Part shown: piece by piece, positions 26,416 through 34,864 of the stretch | Position numbering within the stretch: position 1 is the stretch's first letter | How the letters are laid out: each line of letters opens with the position of its first letter | Source of the DNA: Arthrobacter_H rhombi | GTDB taxonomy: Bacteria; Actinomycetota; Actinomycetes; Actinomycetales; Micrococcaceae | Length of the DNA stretch: 64,000 bases | Reading direction: 5' to 3' | Assembly: GCF_039526245.1 (NCBI RefSeq) | Contig: NZ_BAAAIV010000001.1 | Location: forward strand, 130,631 to 194,630 | Notes under the pieces: generated by a model | What the model was told of the DNA's origin: nothing | Database searches by the model: none | Seen by the model: the letters and a program-made list of their open reading frames with translations, nothing else | Program-made: the position numbers and the translations under genes

Positions 26416-27357
26416 GTGCCACAGAACACATCCCGCCCGACGGTGATCATCGCCGACCAGCTGACCAAGCGGTACGGCGACTTCACCGCCGTCGACTCCA
26501 TTTCCTTCGAGGTCCCCGCGGGGGAGTCCTTCGGGCTGCTCGGTCCCAACGGTGCCGGAAAATCCACCACCATGCGCATGATCGGCGGTGTGTCCCAGCG
26601 CAGTGGTGGTTCCCTGCGGATCATGGGGCTGGACCCCGAGAAGCAGGGGCCGGAGGTCCGCGCTCACCTCGGCGTCGTCCCGCAGGAGGACAACCTCGAC
26701 CAGGAGCTCAAGGTCAGGGACAACCTGATCGTCTATGGACGCTACTTCGGGTTGCCGATGTCCTACCTGCGCCCCAAGGCCGATGAGCTGCTGGAATTCG
26801 CCCAGCTCACCGACAAGGCGGGTGCGCGGGTCGAGGACCTCTCCGGAGGCATGAAACGGCGCTTGACCATCGCCCGTTCGCTCATCAATGACCCGAGGGT
26901 ACTGCTCCTGGACGAGCCGACCACCGGCTTGGATCCGCAGGCCCGCCACATCCTGTGGGATCGCCTGTTTCGCCTCAAGGAGCGGGGGGTCACCCTCATC
27001 CTCACCACCCACTACATGGACGAGGCGGAGCAACTATGTGATCGCCTCATCGTGGTGGACCGCGGCCGCATCATGGCCGAGGGGTCGCCGTCGTCGCTGA
27101 TCCGCCAGTATTCCACCCGGGAAGTGCTCGAGTTGCGCTTCGGCGCGGATCGCAATGCCGGTGCCGCAGCGGCGGTCGAGGGGATCGGGGAACGCATCGA
27201 GGTGCTGCCCGACCGCCTGCTGGTCTACGCACACGATGGGGAAGCCGCGCTGGAAGCCGTGGGGGCCCGGGGGCTGTCTCCCATGACGTCATTGGTCCGC
27301 CGTTCATCGTTGGAGGACGTCTTCCTCCGGTTGACCGGCAGGAGCCTCATTGAGTAA
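26416..27357 (+). CDS. ABC exporter ATPase, DrrA/NodI-like
   Basis: 313 residues. Walker A GPNGAGKST, signature LSGGMKRRLTIARSL, Walker B VLLLDEPTTGLDPQ and the H-loop TTHYMDEAEQLC, followed by a C-terminal extension typical of daunorubicin-resistance type (DrrA) ATPases. It works with the two ABC-2 permeases encoded next. GTG at 26416 follows a -10-like TAGAGT. Likely exports a hydrophobic compound or polysaccharide-like substrate; identity unknown. Confidence 0.92.
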   Translation: MPQNTSRPTVIIADQLTKRYGDFTAVDSISFEVPAGESFGLLGPNGAGKSTTMRMIGGVSQRSGGSLRIMGLDPEKQGPEVRAHLGVVPQEDNLDQELKVRDNLIVYGRYFGLPMSYLRPKADELLEFAQLTDKAGARVEDLSGGMKRRLTIARSLINDPRVLLLDEPTTGLDPQARHILWDRLFRLKERGVTLILTTHYMDEAEQLCDRLIVVDRGRIMAEGSPSSLIRQYSTREVLELRFGADRNAGAAAAVEGIGERIEVLPDRLLVYAHDGEAALEAVGARGLSPMTSLVRRSSLEDVFLRLTGRSLIE

Positions 27358-28219
27358 CACGGAACGCGCCTCCGAAACGGCTGTCACGTCCTCTTCCCTG
27401 CAGGCGCACGATCCGCTCACCAGTGCTGCGAAGGCCCGCCGGTTCGGGACCTGGTACCTGGCCGAGCAGCATCTGCGCGGGATGAAGGGCTACCTGGACA
27501 TCGTCATCGCGTATTCGGTCGGCAATCCGCTGGTGTACCTGTTCGCGCTGGGGATCGGGCTCGCGTCCCTGGTGGACTCGAACGCCGGCGGCGATGCCTT
27601 CGGTGGGGTGAGCTACCTGCAGTTCATTGCCCCCGCGTTGCTGGCTTCTGCCGCGATGATGACCGCTGCCGGGGAGTTCAGCTACGCGGTGATGTCGGGC
27701 TTCAAATGGTGGAGGACGTACTACGGACCGCTGGCGACGCCGCTGACACCGCACCAGATCTGCCAGGGCCACGCGCTGGCCGTCAGCATCCGGATCCTGG
27801 CCCAGAGTGCGGTCTACCTGGTGATTGTGCTCTTCTTCGGCGCTGCCACCAGTGGCTGGGCCTGGCTGACGATTCTCAGCGCGTCACTGGCCGGTGTGGC
27901 GTTCGGGCTGCCGTTGATGGCCTTCTCGGCATCCATCACCGAGGAAAAGGGGCAGTTCGCGCTGGTCCAGCGGTTCATCGTCATGCCGTTGTTCCTGTTC
28001 TCCGGGACGCTGTTCCCGCTGTCCACGCTGCCGTGGTTCCTGCAGTGGATCGGGTGGATCTCCCCGGTCTGGCACGCCACCGAACTGGGGCGCGTCCTCT
28101 CCTACGGGTACGCGGAGCCCGGATGGCTGAGCGTGGTCCATGTGCTGTATCTGCTGGTGCTGGCCGGCCTGGGCCTCGTGCTGGCACGGCGCGTTTACGC
28201 CCGACGGCTGGAGGGTTGA
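27350..28219 (+). CDS. ABC-2 type permease 1 (NodJ/DrrB-like)
   Basis: 289 residues, six predicted helices, with the ABC-2 block FSGTLFPLSTLPWFLQWIGW near the C-terminus. It starts with TTG at 27350, overlapping the ATPase gene by 8 nt; CAGGAGCCTCA immediately upstream is a well-placed SD and decides the start. Forms the membrane part of the exporter, probably as a heterodimer with the next gene. Confidence 0.9.
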   Translation: MSNTERASETAVTSSSLQAHDPLTSAAKARRFGTWYLAEQHLRGMKGYLDIVIAYSVGNPLVYLFALGIGLASLVDSNAGGDAFGGVSYLQFIAPALLASAAMMTAAGEFSYAVMSGFKWWRTYYGPLATPLTPHQICQGHALAVSIRILAQSAVYLVIVLFFGAATSGWAWLTILSASLAGVAFGLPLMAFSASITEEKGQFALVQRFIVMPLFLFSGTLFPLSTLPWFLQWIGWISPVWHATELGRVLSYGYAEPGWLSVVHVLYLLVLAGLGLVLARRVYARRLEG

Positions 28220-28220
28220 G

Positions 28221-29051
28221 ATGACGCTGGTGAAGGACGCGGACCTGGAGCTGACCGCCGACCGCAGGCCGTTGGCCGCCCTCTATTCCCGGAACATCCG
28301 TGCGGTCATCGTCCGCGGGCTGGTGGCCACCAAGACCTCGAACGCCGCGATCATGATTTCCGGGTTCGTCGAACCGGTGCTGTACCTGCTCTCCATGGGG
28401 ATCGGCCTTGGCGCGCTCATCGGCACCGTCGAAGGGCCCGGCGGGACCCCGATCAGCTATGCCGCCTACATTGCCCCGGCATTGCTGACGGTGTCGGCGA
28501 TGAACGGCGCCTTGTACGACTCCACCATCAACGTGTTCTTCAAGATGAACTACGCCAAGCTCTACCAGAACATGCTCTACACCTCGCTGGGACCGTTGGA
28601 TGTCGCGCTGGGGGAGATCTTCCTGGCCTTGCTGCGCGGCTTCCTCTACGCCACAGGGTTCACGATCGTCATGGCCGCGATGGGGCTGATCACCACCTGG
28701 TGGGCCTTGCTGATGGTTCCGGCGGCAGTGTTGATCGCCTTTGGATTCGCTTCCATTGGCATGGGCATCACCTCCTACATCCGCACCTTCCAGCAGCTGG
28801 ACTGGGTGACCTTCATCATGCTGCCGATGTTCCTCTTCTCGGCGACCTTCTACCCGCTGAGTGTTTATCCCGAACCCATCCAATGGGTGATCCAGGCGTT
28901 GCCGCTCTGGCACGGAGTCGAGTTGTTGCGCCAGTTGTCGGTGGGTTCCTTCGGGTTCATGACCGCCGTCCACCTGCTGTACTACGTGCTGATGGCCGCG
29001 GTCGGGATGGCACTGACCACACATCGGCTGCGGGCGCTGTTCCTGAAGTGA
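28221..29051 (+). CDS. ABC-2 type permease 2 (NodJ/DrrB-like)
   Basis: 276 residues, six predicted helices, with FGFASIGMGITSYIRTFQQ and FLFSATFYPLSVYPEPIQW, parallel to permease 1. ATG at 28221 comes one base after the previous stop. Two different permeases suggest a heterodimeric channel. The exporter operon probably ends here. Confidence 0.9.
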   Translation: MTLVKDADLELTADRRPLAALYSRNIRAVIVRGLVATKTSNAAIMISGFVEPVLYLLSMGIGLGALIGTVEGPGGTPISYAAYIAPALLTVSAMNGALYDSTINVFFKMNYAKLYQNMLYTSLGPLDVALGEIFLALLRGFLYATGFTIVMAAMGLITTWWALLMVPAAVLIAFGFASIGMGITSYIRTFQQLDWVTFIMLPMFLFSATFYPLSVYPEPIQWVIQALPLWHGVELLRQLSVGSFGFMTAVHLLYYVLMAAVGMALTTHRLRALFLK

Positions 29052-29111
29052 GATGGGCCAGCCGCATCGTGGACAGGTAGTCTGGTCCACACCAGAACCC
29101 AAGGAGGCGCC

Positions 29112-29471
29112 GTGATCGGCAGTTGGCATGCGGTCGTCATCGACTGCGAGGACACGGAAATCATGGCCGATTTCTATGAGCAGATGCTCGGCATGGTCCG
29201 CGTTCAGCACGACGACGACGGATGGATCACCATTGGTGACTCCCCGGACCGGCCGGCCATCGCGTTCCAGCGCGTGGAGAACTACCAGGCTCCGGACTGG
29301 CCCGGGCAAACCCACCCGCAGCAGGCACACGTGGATGTGCGGGTCGATGACCTGGACATCGCCGAGGAAGCGGTCCTCAAGCTCGGGGCCACCTCGATGA
29401 ACACCGGCGGTCAGAACTACCGGGTCTACCTGGACCCGCAGCGCCACCCTTTCTGCCTCGTCACCTGGTGA
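29112..29471 (+). CDS. VOC (glyoxalase/bleomycin-resistance) family protein
   Basis: 119 residues with the paired beta-alpha-beta-beta-beta modules of the vicinal-oxygen-chelate fold: SWHAVVIDCEDTEIMADFYEQMLG at the start (read as SWHAVVIDCEDTE, MADFYEQMLG) and HVDVRVDDLDIAEEAVLKLG in the second half. Members bind a metal and act on, or sequester, small molecules; substrate unknown. GTG at 29112 has a strong AAGGAGG. Its stop overlaps the start of the next small ORF (GTGA). Confidence 0.85.
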   Translation: MIGSWHAVVIDCEDTEIMADFYEQMLGMVRVQHDDDGWITIGDSPDRPAIAFQRVENYQAPDWPGQTHPQQAHVDVRVDDLDIAEEAVLKLGATSMNTGGQNYRVYLDPQRHPFCLVTW

Positions 29472-29623
29472 TCGACGGCCCACCCGCCGGCCGACGCGCC
29501 GTCGCCGCCCATTTCGGCCACGACTGGGGCGAGGTGCTTCTGTTCGACGCCGGTCCCTCCTTCGAGGGGTTCTTCGACTACGCGGCAGAAGACCGTTTCC
29601 TCGCGGGTATGTCCAGCCGCTGA
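29468..29623 (+). CDS. Small coupled ORF, 51 residues, unknown
   Basis: Starts with a GTG that overlaps the VOC stop as GTGA, a classic coupling arrangement, and ends at TGA 29621-29623. Nearly all third positions are G or C, as in real genes here. The product contains AHFGHDWGEVLLFDAGPSF and DYAAEDRFLAGMS, with no transmembrane helix. I know no family. It could be a subunit or stabiliser of the VOC protein, or a chance frame. Confidence 0.45.
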   Translation: MIDGPPAGRRAVAAHFGHDWGEVLLFDAGPSFEGFFDYAAEDRFLAGMSSR

Positions 29624-29737
29624 GCCGGTGCCTGCCGGCTCCGGAGGTGGGGGACACCGCCGTCGTGCAGGGGCGGCGGTGTTCGCCCACGGGAAACTCG
29701 TCATGGGGGAGCCCGTCGGTTTGGGATACTGGATGGC

Positions 29738-30259
29738 ATGGAACCCCTCGGCACGGCCCGGACCGCCCCGGACAAGAAGATCACGCTCAAGGCCAGCACC
29801 CTGTCGCTGGCGGTGATGGTCACCGTCTTCCTGGTGGCGGTGGTCTTTGCCGCGAACCAGAACGACGTCATCGGCTGGATCGTGGCCGTCATCTCCTTCG
29901 CCTGGCTGCTGCTGGCCGGCTTCCTGGTGTTCGGCCTGCGCCGCGGCGCCCGCAAGGTCAGCAGCCACCTGCAGAACGCGTCGGCTTCCATGGCAGCCCG
30001 CGCCCAGCAGCAGGGACCCTCCGAGACCGTCGTCGTCGATGAGGGGACCCGGACCCGGGACCTGAAACTCGACCACTCCTTCAAGATCGTCCAGGTCCAG
30101 GCCGGCGTCATCAAGGAGCACCTCGACACTCCCGGGGCCGAAGCCCGTGGCATGGTCGACCGTGCCCTGGAGACCATCGAGATCACCGCCCACAACGCCC
30201 GCGACATGATGAAATCCCCCGGCGGCAGCGCTCCGCTCTCCGGCGAGGTCATTGACTGA
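29738..30259 (+). CDS. Small membrane protein, unknown function
   Basis: 173 residues. Two adjacent transmembrane helices (about 22-39 and 45-66) form a hairpin, followed by a cytoplasmic tail rich in Gln, Arg and Glu that ends with a helical segment (GMVDRALETIEITAHNARDMM). The ATG lies seven bases after GATACT, so it may be leaderless. It precedes xth by 24 nt. No family recognised. Confidence 0.75.
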   Translation: MEPLGTARTAPDKKITLKASTLSLAVMVTVFLVAVVFAANQNDVIGWIVAVISFAWLLLAGFLVFGLRRGARKVSSHLQNASASMAARAQQQGPSETVVVDEGTRTRDLKLDHSFKIVQVQAGVIKEHLDTPGAEARGMVDRALETIEITAHNARDMMKSPGGSAPLSGEVID

Positions 30260-30270
30260 CCGTTTTTCGG

Positions 30271-30276
30271 TAAGCT
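30271..30276 (+). promoter_or_regulatory. -10 box of a leaderless transcript (xth)
   Basis: TAAGCT ends seven bases before the GTG of xth at 30284, with no SD between. Confidence 0.45.
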
Positions 30277-30283
30277 GGATCGG

Positions 30284-31120
30284 GTGAGCACAGCAGCGGA
30301 ACAGAACCCCAGCAAGAATGCCGGCGCCCTGCGCGTCGCCTCGGTCAACCTCAACGGCATTCGGGCCGCCTACAAGCGCGGCATGGCCGACTGGCTGGCC
30401 GATCGAGATATCGACATCCTGACCCTTCAGGAGGTCCGCGCACCCGACGCGATCGTGCGCGAACTGCTGGGCGACGATTGGCATATCCTGCACGCCGAAG
30501 CCGAGGCCAAGGGACGCGCCGGGGTGGCCATCGCCTCCCGCCAGGCGCCGACCGCCACGCGCGATCACATCGGCGAGGACTACTTCAAGACCTCGGGCCG
30601 CTGGGTTGAGGCCGACTTCGACATCGACGGGAAGACCCTGACTGTGGTCAGCGCCTACGTGCACTCCGGCGAAGTCGATACCCCGAAGCAGGACGACAAG
30701 TTCCGGTTCCTGGATGTCATGACCCACCGGCTGCCTGCCCTGAAGGCGTCTTCGGACCACGTCCTGGTCACCGGGGACCTCAACGTCGGGCATACCGAAC
30801 GGGACATCAAGAACTGGAAGGGCAACGTCAAGCGCTCCGGCTTCCTGCCGACCGAGCGCGCCTATTTCGACCGCTTCTTCGGCGAGGAGATCGGCTTCCA
30901 CGACGTGGCCCGCCAACTGGCCGGGGACGTCGATGGTCCCTACACCTGGTGGTCCTGGCGCGGCCAGGCCTTCGACAACGACACCGGTTGGCGCATTGAC
31001 TACCACATGGCCACCCCGGACCTTGCCGCGATCGCCGGCAACGCCGTCGTCGACCGTGCCCCGACCTACGCGTCCCGCTTCTCCGACCATGCGCCACTGG
31101 TCATCGACTACCAGTTCTAG
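30284..31120 (+). CDS. xth: Exodeoxyribonuclease III / AP endonuclease
   Basis: Base-excision repair enzyme that cleaves at abasic sites and degrades 3' ends; 278 residues. EEP-nuclease motifs in order: VASVNLNGIRAA, LTLQEVRA (metal-binding Glu), GDLNVGHTERDIKNWKGN, and the terminal FSDHAPLVIDY with the catalytic Asp-His. GTG at 30284. trpS follows after 10 nt, so the two may share a transcript. Confidence 0.94.
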   Translation: MSTAAEQNPSKNAGALRVASVNLNGIRAAYKRGMADWLADRDIDILTLQEVRAPDAIVRELLGDDWHILHAEAEAKGRAGVAIASRQAPTATRDHIGEDYFKTSGRWVEADFDIDGKTLTVVSAYVHSGEVDTPKQDDKFRFLDVMTHRLPALKASSDHVLVTGDLNVGHTERDIKNWKGNVKRSGFLPTERAYFDRFFGEEIGFHDVARQLAGDVDGPYTWWSWRGQAFDNDTGWRIDYHMATPDLAAIAGNAVVDRAPTYASRFSDHAPLVIDYQF

Positions 31121-31130
31121 GAACACACAC

Positions 31131-32204
31131 ATGACTGAAATCCCTGATCCCGCGGGCCACCGGCCCCGTGTCCTGTCCGGCATGCAGCCGTCCGCCGATT
31201 CGCTGCACCTGGGCAACTACCTCGGCGCCCTGGTCAACTGGGTGAAGTCGCTGGACGATTTCGACGCCTTCTTCTTCGTCCCCGACATGCACGCCATCAC
31301 CATGGGACATGACCCGGCGGCGCTGCGCGAGCGCACCCGCAGGACCGCGGCCCAGTACATTGCCGGGGGCATCGACCAGGACGCCGCCACCTTGTTCGTG
31401 CAGTCCCACGTTCCCGAGCACGCCCAGTTGGCGTGGGTCCTGAATTGCATCACCGGGTTCGGCGAGGCCTCGCGCATGACCCAGTTCAAGGACAAGTCCT
31501 CCAAGGGCGGCCAGGAGTCCGCGAGCCTGGGTCTGTTCACCTACCCGGTGCTCATGGCGGCGGACATCCTGCTCTACCAGCCGCATGCCGTGCCGGTGGG
31601 CGATGACCAGCGCCAACACGTGGAGCTGGCCCGCGACCTGGCCCAGCGGTTCAACCACCGCTTTGGCGAGACGTTCAGGATTCCCGAACCGCTGATCCAG
31701 AAGGAGGGGGCACGCATCTACGACCTGCAGGACCCCCGGTCGAAGATGTCCAAGTCAGCGGCCAGCCCCAACGGGCTGATCAACATCCTCGATGATCCGA
31801 AGGTCATCACCAAGCGGATCAAATCGGCTGTCACCGACGCCGATACCGTTATCGCCTACGACCGGGAGGCCAAGCCAGGGGTGACCAACCTGCTGGAAAT
31901 CCTCTCGACGATCACCGACCGTCCCGTGGCGGATCTCGTGGAGGAGTACGACGGCAAGATGTACGGGCACCTGAAGGTCGATGTAGCCGATGCCGTGGTT
32001 TCCCGCGTCGAACCGATCCGTCAGCGGACCTTCGAATTGCTGGACGACTCGGCGGAACTCGACCGCCAACTGGCCGTCGGTGCTGCCCGCGCCCGGGAAA
32101 TCGCCTCCTCCACCCTGGAATCGGTCTACGCGAACGTCGGCTTCCTGCCGGCCGTCGCCCTGCCGGGTTCCGGGGAGCCGGCAAGCAGCGAGGGTGCGCG
32201 CTAA
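31131..32204 (+). CDS. trpS: Tryptophanyl-tRNA synthetase
   Basis: Charges tRNA-Trp; class I synthetase of 357 residues. The HIGH-like motif is HLGNYLG (about residue 24) and the KMSKS loop is intact in SKMSKSAASPNG. GSGQPS-like SGMQPSADS and VPVGDDQRQHVELARD are also family-typical. ATG at 31131 gives the normal N-terminus; the open frame before it overlaps xth. Confidence 0.97.
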   Translation: MTEIPDPAGHRPRVLSGMQPSADSLHLGNYLGALVNWVKSLDDFDAFFFVPDMHAITMGHDPAALRERTRRTAAQYIAGGIDQDAATLFVQSHVPEHAQLAWVLNCITGFGEASRMTQFKDKSSKGGQESASLGLFTYPVLMAADILLYQPHAVPVGDDQRQHVELARDLAQRFNHRFGETFRIPEPLIQKEGARIYDLQDPRSKMSKSAASPNGLINILDDPKVITKRIKSAVTDADTVIAYDREAKPGVTNLLEILSTITDRPVADLVEEYDGKMYGHLKVDVADAVVSRVEPIRQRTFELLDDSAELDRQLAVGAARAREIASSTLESVYANVGFLPAVALPGSGEPASSEGAR

Positions 32205-32207
32205 CGC

Positions 32208-32789
32208 ATGACGCCTCCCGAGCTGGAATCCGAGATCCCCGGGGCCACTGGCCTCGGGGATGAGGGTGTCAGTGTCGGTGTGGTCATCCCGCTGCCCGAG
32301 CCACTGCGTTCGCAATTGCGCGCGGCACGGGCTTCCTTTGGCGACCCGGTGGCCCAGGCCATCCCGCCGCACATCACACTGGTCACCGGTGCGGTGGCCT
32401 CCGATTGGGCGGCGGCGCGCGAACATGTACGCCACGTGGCAGCGCGGACGCCACCCTTCAGGATTGCCTTGCGCGGGACTTCCAGCTTCCGTCCCATCAC
32501 CGAGGTCGTGTTCCTGCGGATCGACGAAGGCTTCGATGAGTGCCTGGCCCTGCACCGCGCATTGCAGGACGGGCCGTTGCAACCCACTGTCGACTTCGCC
32601 TTCCATCCGCACCTGACCGTCGCCCATGATCTACCGACCGGACAACTGGATTTCGCCATGGAAGCGTTGGCTGGCTACGCGGAAGATTTTCCTGTGGATA
32701 GAATCGGGTTGTTTGAACACGACGCCGATGGCCTGTGGGCCCTTCAGGAGGAATTGATCCTTGGCCAAGCCGGACAAACGCCTAGCTAG
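32208..32789 (+). CDS. 2'-5' RNA ligase family protein
   Basis: 193 residues of the 2H phosphoesterase superfamily, with the two catalytic HxT motifs HITLV and HLTVA about 80 residues apart. Members are 2',3'-cyclic phosphodiesterases or RNA ligases in vitro; the role in bacteria is mostly open. It starts three bases after trpS and its 3' end overlaps the next gene by 29 nt, so co-expression is likely. Confidence 0.88.
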   Translation: MTPPELESEIPGATGLGDEGVSVGVVIPLPEPLRSQLRAARASFGDPVAQAIPPHITLVTGAVASDWAAAREHVRHVAARTPPFRIALRGTSSFRPITEVVFLRIDEGFDECLALHRALQDGPLQPTVDFAFHPHLTVAHDLPTGQLDFAMEALAGYAEDFPVDRIGLFEHDADGLWALQEELILGQAGQTPS

Positions 32790-33951
32790 CCGCACTATTG
32801 CGCGGCGACCGGCTCCGCCGGCAGCAGGCAATGACCTAGACCTGCCCTCGGACCCGGATCTCGTCGAGGACGCCGTATCACCGCTGGACCACGCCGGGCT
32901 GCGCGCCGAGGCGCTGCAGCAACGGACCGCCTTTGGGCGCGCCCGACGGGAGAAAAAGGGCACCACCCAGGTGGCATTGAGCGGCCTGGGTGCCCTGCTC
33001 GGATGGTTGAAATCAACCAAACCCATGCGGGTCTTCACGCTGTACAGCCAGCGGCACGGCCCCCTCATGGCGGCGGGCAGCGCCTACAACATGTTCTTCT
33101 CCATCGCCGCCTTGCTCGTTGCCGGATTCTCCATCTTCGGCATCATCGCCAGCGGGAACAAGGACCTGCAGGACATGGTCGTGGAGACCGTCGCGAAAAG
33201 CACCCCCGGCCTCATCGACACCGGGGACGGCGGCCTGGCGAAACCCGACATGCTTTTCGAATCCAAGGGGTTCGGCTGGGCCCTGGTGATCTCGACCGCG
33301 ACGATGCTGCTCACCTCGCTCGGCTGGATCGCCGGTCTGCGTGAGGGGATGCGGGGGGTCTACGGATTGGTCCCGCTGCAGCTGAACGCGGCACTGGTCA
33401 AGCTGCGTGACCTGGGCGTGCTGCTGGTTCTGGGGGTCTGCCTCGTCGTCACGACGGTGGTTGGCTTCCTGGCCGGTGGATTCATCCACATCGTCATCGA
33501 GTTCCTGCACCTCGAATCGGTGTTCGCCATCTTCCTGACCCAGGCGGCCAGCCTCGTGGTCATGCTGCTGCTCGATGCGTTGGTCGCGGTCATCCTCTTC
33601 CGGCTGGCTTCGGGAATCACCATGCCGCGCGGGGCGGTCCTGCAGGCGGCCCTGCTGGCCGGTGCGGGGTCCACCATCCTTCGCTACTTCTCCTCCGAAT
33701 TGCTCGGCAGCGTCACCAAGAATCCACTGTTGGCCCCGTTCGCAGTGATCCTGGGCCTGTTTGTCTGGTTCTACCTGTTGAGCCAGGTGTACCTGATTGC
33801 CACGGCCTGGGGTGCCGTGGCGACCGCCGACATCGATGCGGCAGCCAGACACGACTCCAAGCCCAGCCTGCGGGCCCGTGCAGCCCAGCTGCGGAGCCAG
33901 CGGGCCCAGGGCGTCGAAAGCGCCGTGGGCTGGCCCCAGACCCGGCCCTGA
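32761..33951 (+). CDS. YihY/BrkB family membrane protein
   Basis: 396 residues, polytopic with about six helices. The conserved core reads AAGSAYNMFFSIAALLVAGFSIFG, then GLREGMRGVYGL and PFAVILGLFVWFYLLSQVYL near the end. The first 85 residues are charged and cytoplasmic. It starts with TTG at 32761, supported by an AGGAGGAATTGATCC ribosome site inside the RNA-ligase gene. Function unknown; older names (RNase BN, serum resistance) are not reliable. Confidence 0.88.
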   Translation: MAKPDKRLASRTIARRPAPPAAGNDLDLPSDPDLVEDAVSPLDHAGLRAEALQQRTAFGRARREKKGTTQVALSGLGALLGWLKSTKPMRVFTLYSQRHGPLMAAGSAYNMFFSIAALLVAGFSIFGIIASGNKDLQDMVVETVAKSTPGLIDTGDGGLAKPDMLFESKGFGWALVISTATMLLTSLGWIAGLREGMRGVYGLVPLQLNAALVKLRDLGVLLVLGVCLVVTTVVGFLAGGFIHIVIEFLHLESVFAIFLTQAASLVVMLLLDALVAVILFRLASGITMPRGAVLQAALLAGAGSTILRYFSSELLGSVTKNPLLAPFAVILGLFVWFYLLSQVYLIATAWGAVATADIDAAARHDSKPSLRARAAQLRSQRAQGVESAVGWPQTRP

Positions 33952-33953
33952 CA

Positions 33954-33994
33954 CCGCTCCCGCCGATCCCGCGCTGCGCATGGCGGGGGAGCGG
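33954..33994 (+). terminator. Possible terminator after the YihY gene
   Basis: CCGCTCCCGCC (33954-33964) pairs with GGCGGGGGAGCGG (33982-33994) with a 2-nt bulge, directly after the stop and ahead of the convergent sdh operon. Confidence 0.45.
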
Positions 33995-34020
33995 GGCCGA
34001 TGTACGACAGGCAAACGAGA

Positions 34021-34058
34021 AGGCGCCGTCCTCCGGAAGAATCCGGTGGGCGGCGCCT
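34021..34058 (-). terminator. Terminator of the sdh operon
   Basis: AGGCGCCG (34021-34028) pairs with CGGCGCCT (34051-34058), with inner CC/GG and CCGG/CCGG pairs around an AAGAAT loop. It is 24 nt beyond the sdhB stop and is followed on the minus strand by TCTCGTTT. Confidence 0.7.
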
Positions 34059-34081
34059 CGTCGTTTCAGGCGGCTGATCTC

Positions 34082-34864
34082 CTAGACGGAGCGGGCCAGG
34101 ATGGCCTGCTTGACCTCGGAGATTGCCTTGGTGACCTGGATGCCACGCGGGCAGGCCTCGGTGCAGTTGAAGGTGGTGCGGCAGCGCCACACGCCTTCCT
34201 TGTCGTTGAGGATCTCCAGGCGCATGTCGCCACCCTCATCACGGGAGTCGAAGATGAACCGGTGGGCGTTCACGATCGCTGCCGGGCCGAAGTACTGGCC
34301 ATCGGTCCAGAAGACCGGGCAGGACGACGTGCACGCGGCGCACAGGATGCACTTGGTGGTGTCGTCGTAGCGCTCCCGGTCCTCGGGGGACTGGTAGTGC
34401 TCGGCTGCAGGCTCGTGGCCCTTGGTGATCATGAAGGGCATGATCTCGCGGTAGGACTGGAAGAACGGCTCCATGTCCACGATCAGGTCCTTCTCGACCG
34501 GCAGGCCCTTGATGGCCTCGACGGTGATCGGCTTGGACGTGTCGAGATCCTTCAGCAAGGTCTTGCATGCCAGGCGGTTGCGGCCGTTGATGCGCATGGC
34601 ATCGGAGCCGCAGACGCCGTGGGCGCAGGAGCGGCGGAACGACAGCGAACCGTCGATCTCCCACTTGACCTTGTGCAGGGCGTCCAGCACGCGGTCCGTG
34701 CCGTACATGGTCAGTACGTAATCCTCCCAGGTAGCCTCCTCGGAGAACTCCGGGTTGTAACGACGTACGCGCAGGGTGATGTCGAACTGCGGGATCTCCC
34801 CGCCGCCACCGACACCGGGGGCCAGATCGACCTTGGATGCTGGTTCGGGAACTTCGCTGCTCAT
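34082..34864 (-). CDS. sdhB: Succinate dehydrogenase iron-sulfur subunit
   Basis: Electron-transfer subunit of complex II, 260 residues. The [2Fe-2S] site is CAHGVCGSDAM with a later Cys (RLACKT); the [4Fe-4S] site is CILCAACTSSCP; the [3Fe-4S] site is CRTTFNCTEACPRG. The ATG overlaps the sdhA stop by one base (TAATG). Last gene of sdhCDAB. Confidence 0.97.
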   Translation of the reverse strand: MSSEVPEPASKVDLAPGVGGGGEIPQFDITLRVRRYNPEFSEEATWEDYVLTMYGTDRVLDALHKVKWEIDGSLSFRRSCAHGVCGSDAMRINGRNRLACKTLLKDLDTSKPITVEAIKGLPVEKDLIVDMEPFFQSYREIMPFMITKGHEPAAEHYQSPEDRERYDDTTKCILCAACTSSCPVFWTDGQYFGPAAIVNAHRFIFDSRDEGGDMRLEILNDKEGVWRCRTTFNCTEACPRGIQVTKAISEVKQAILARSV

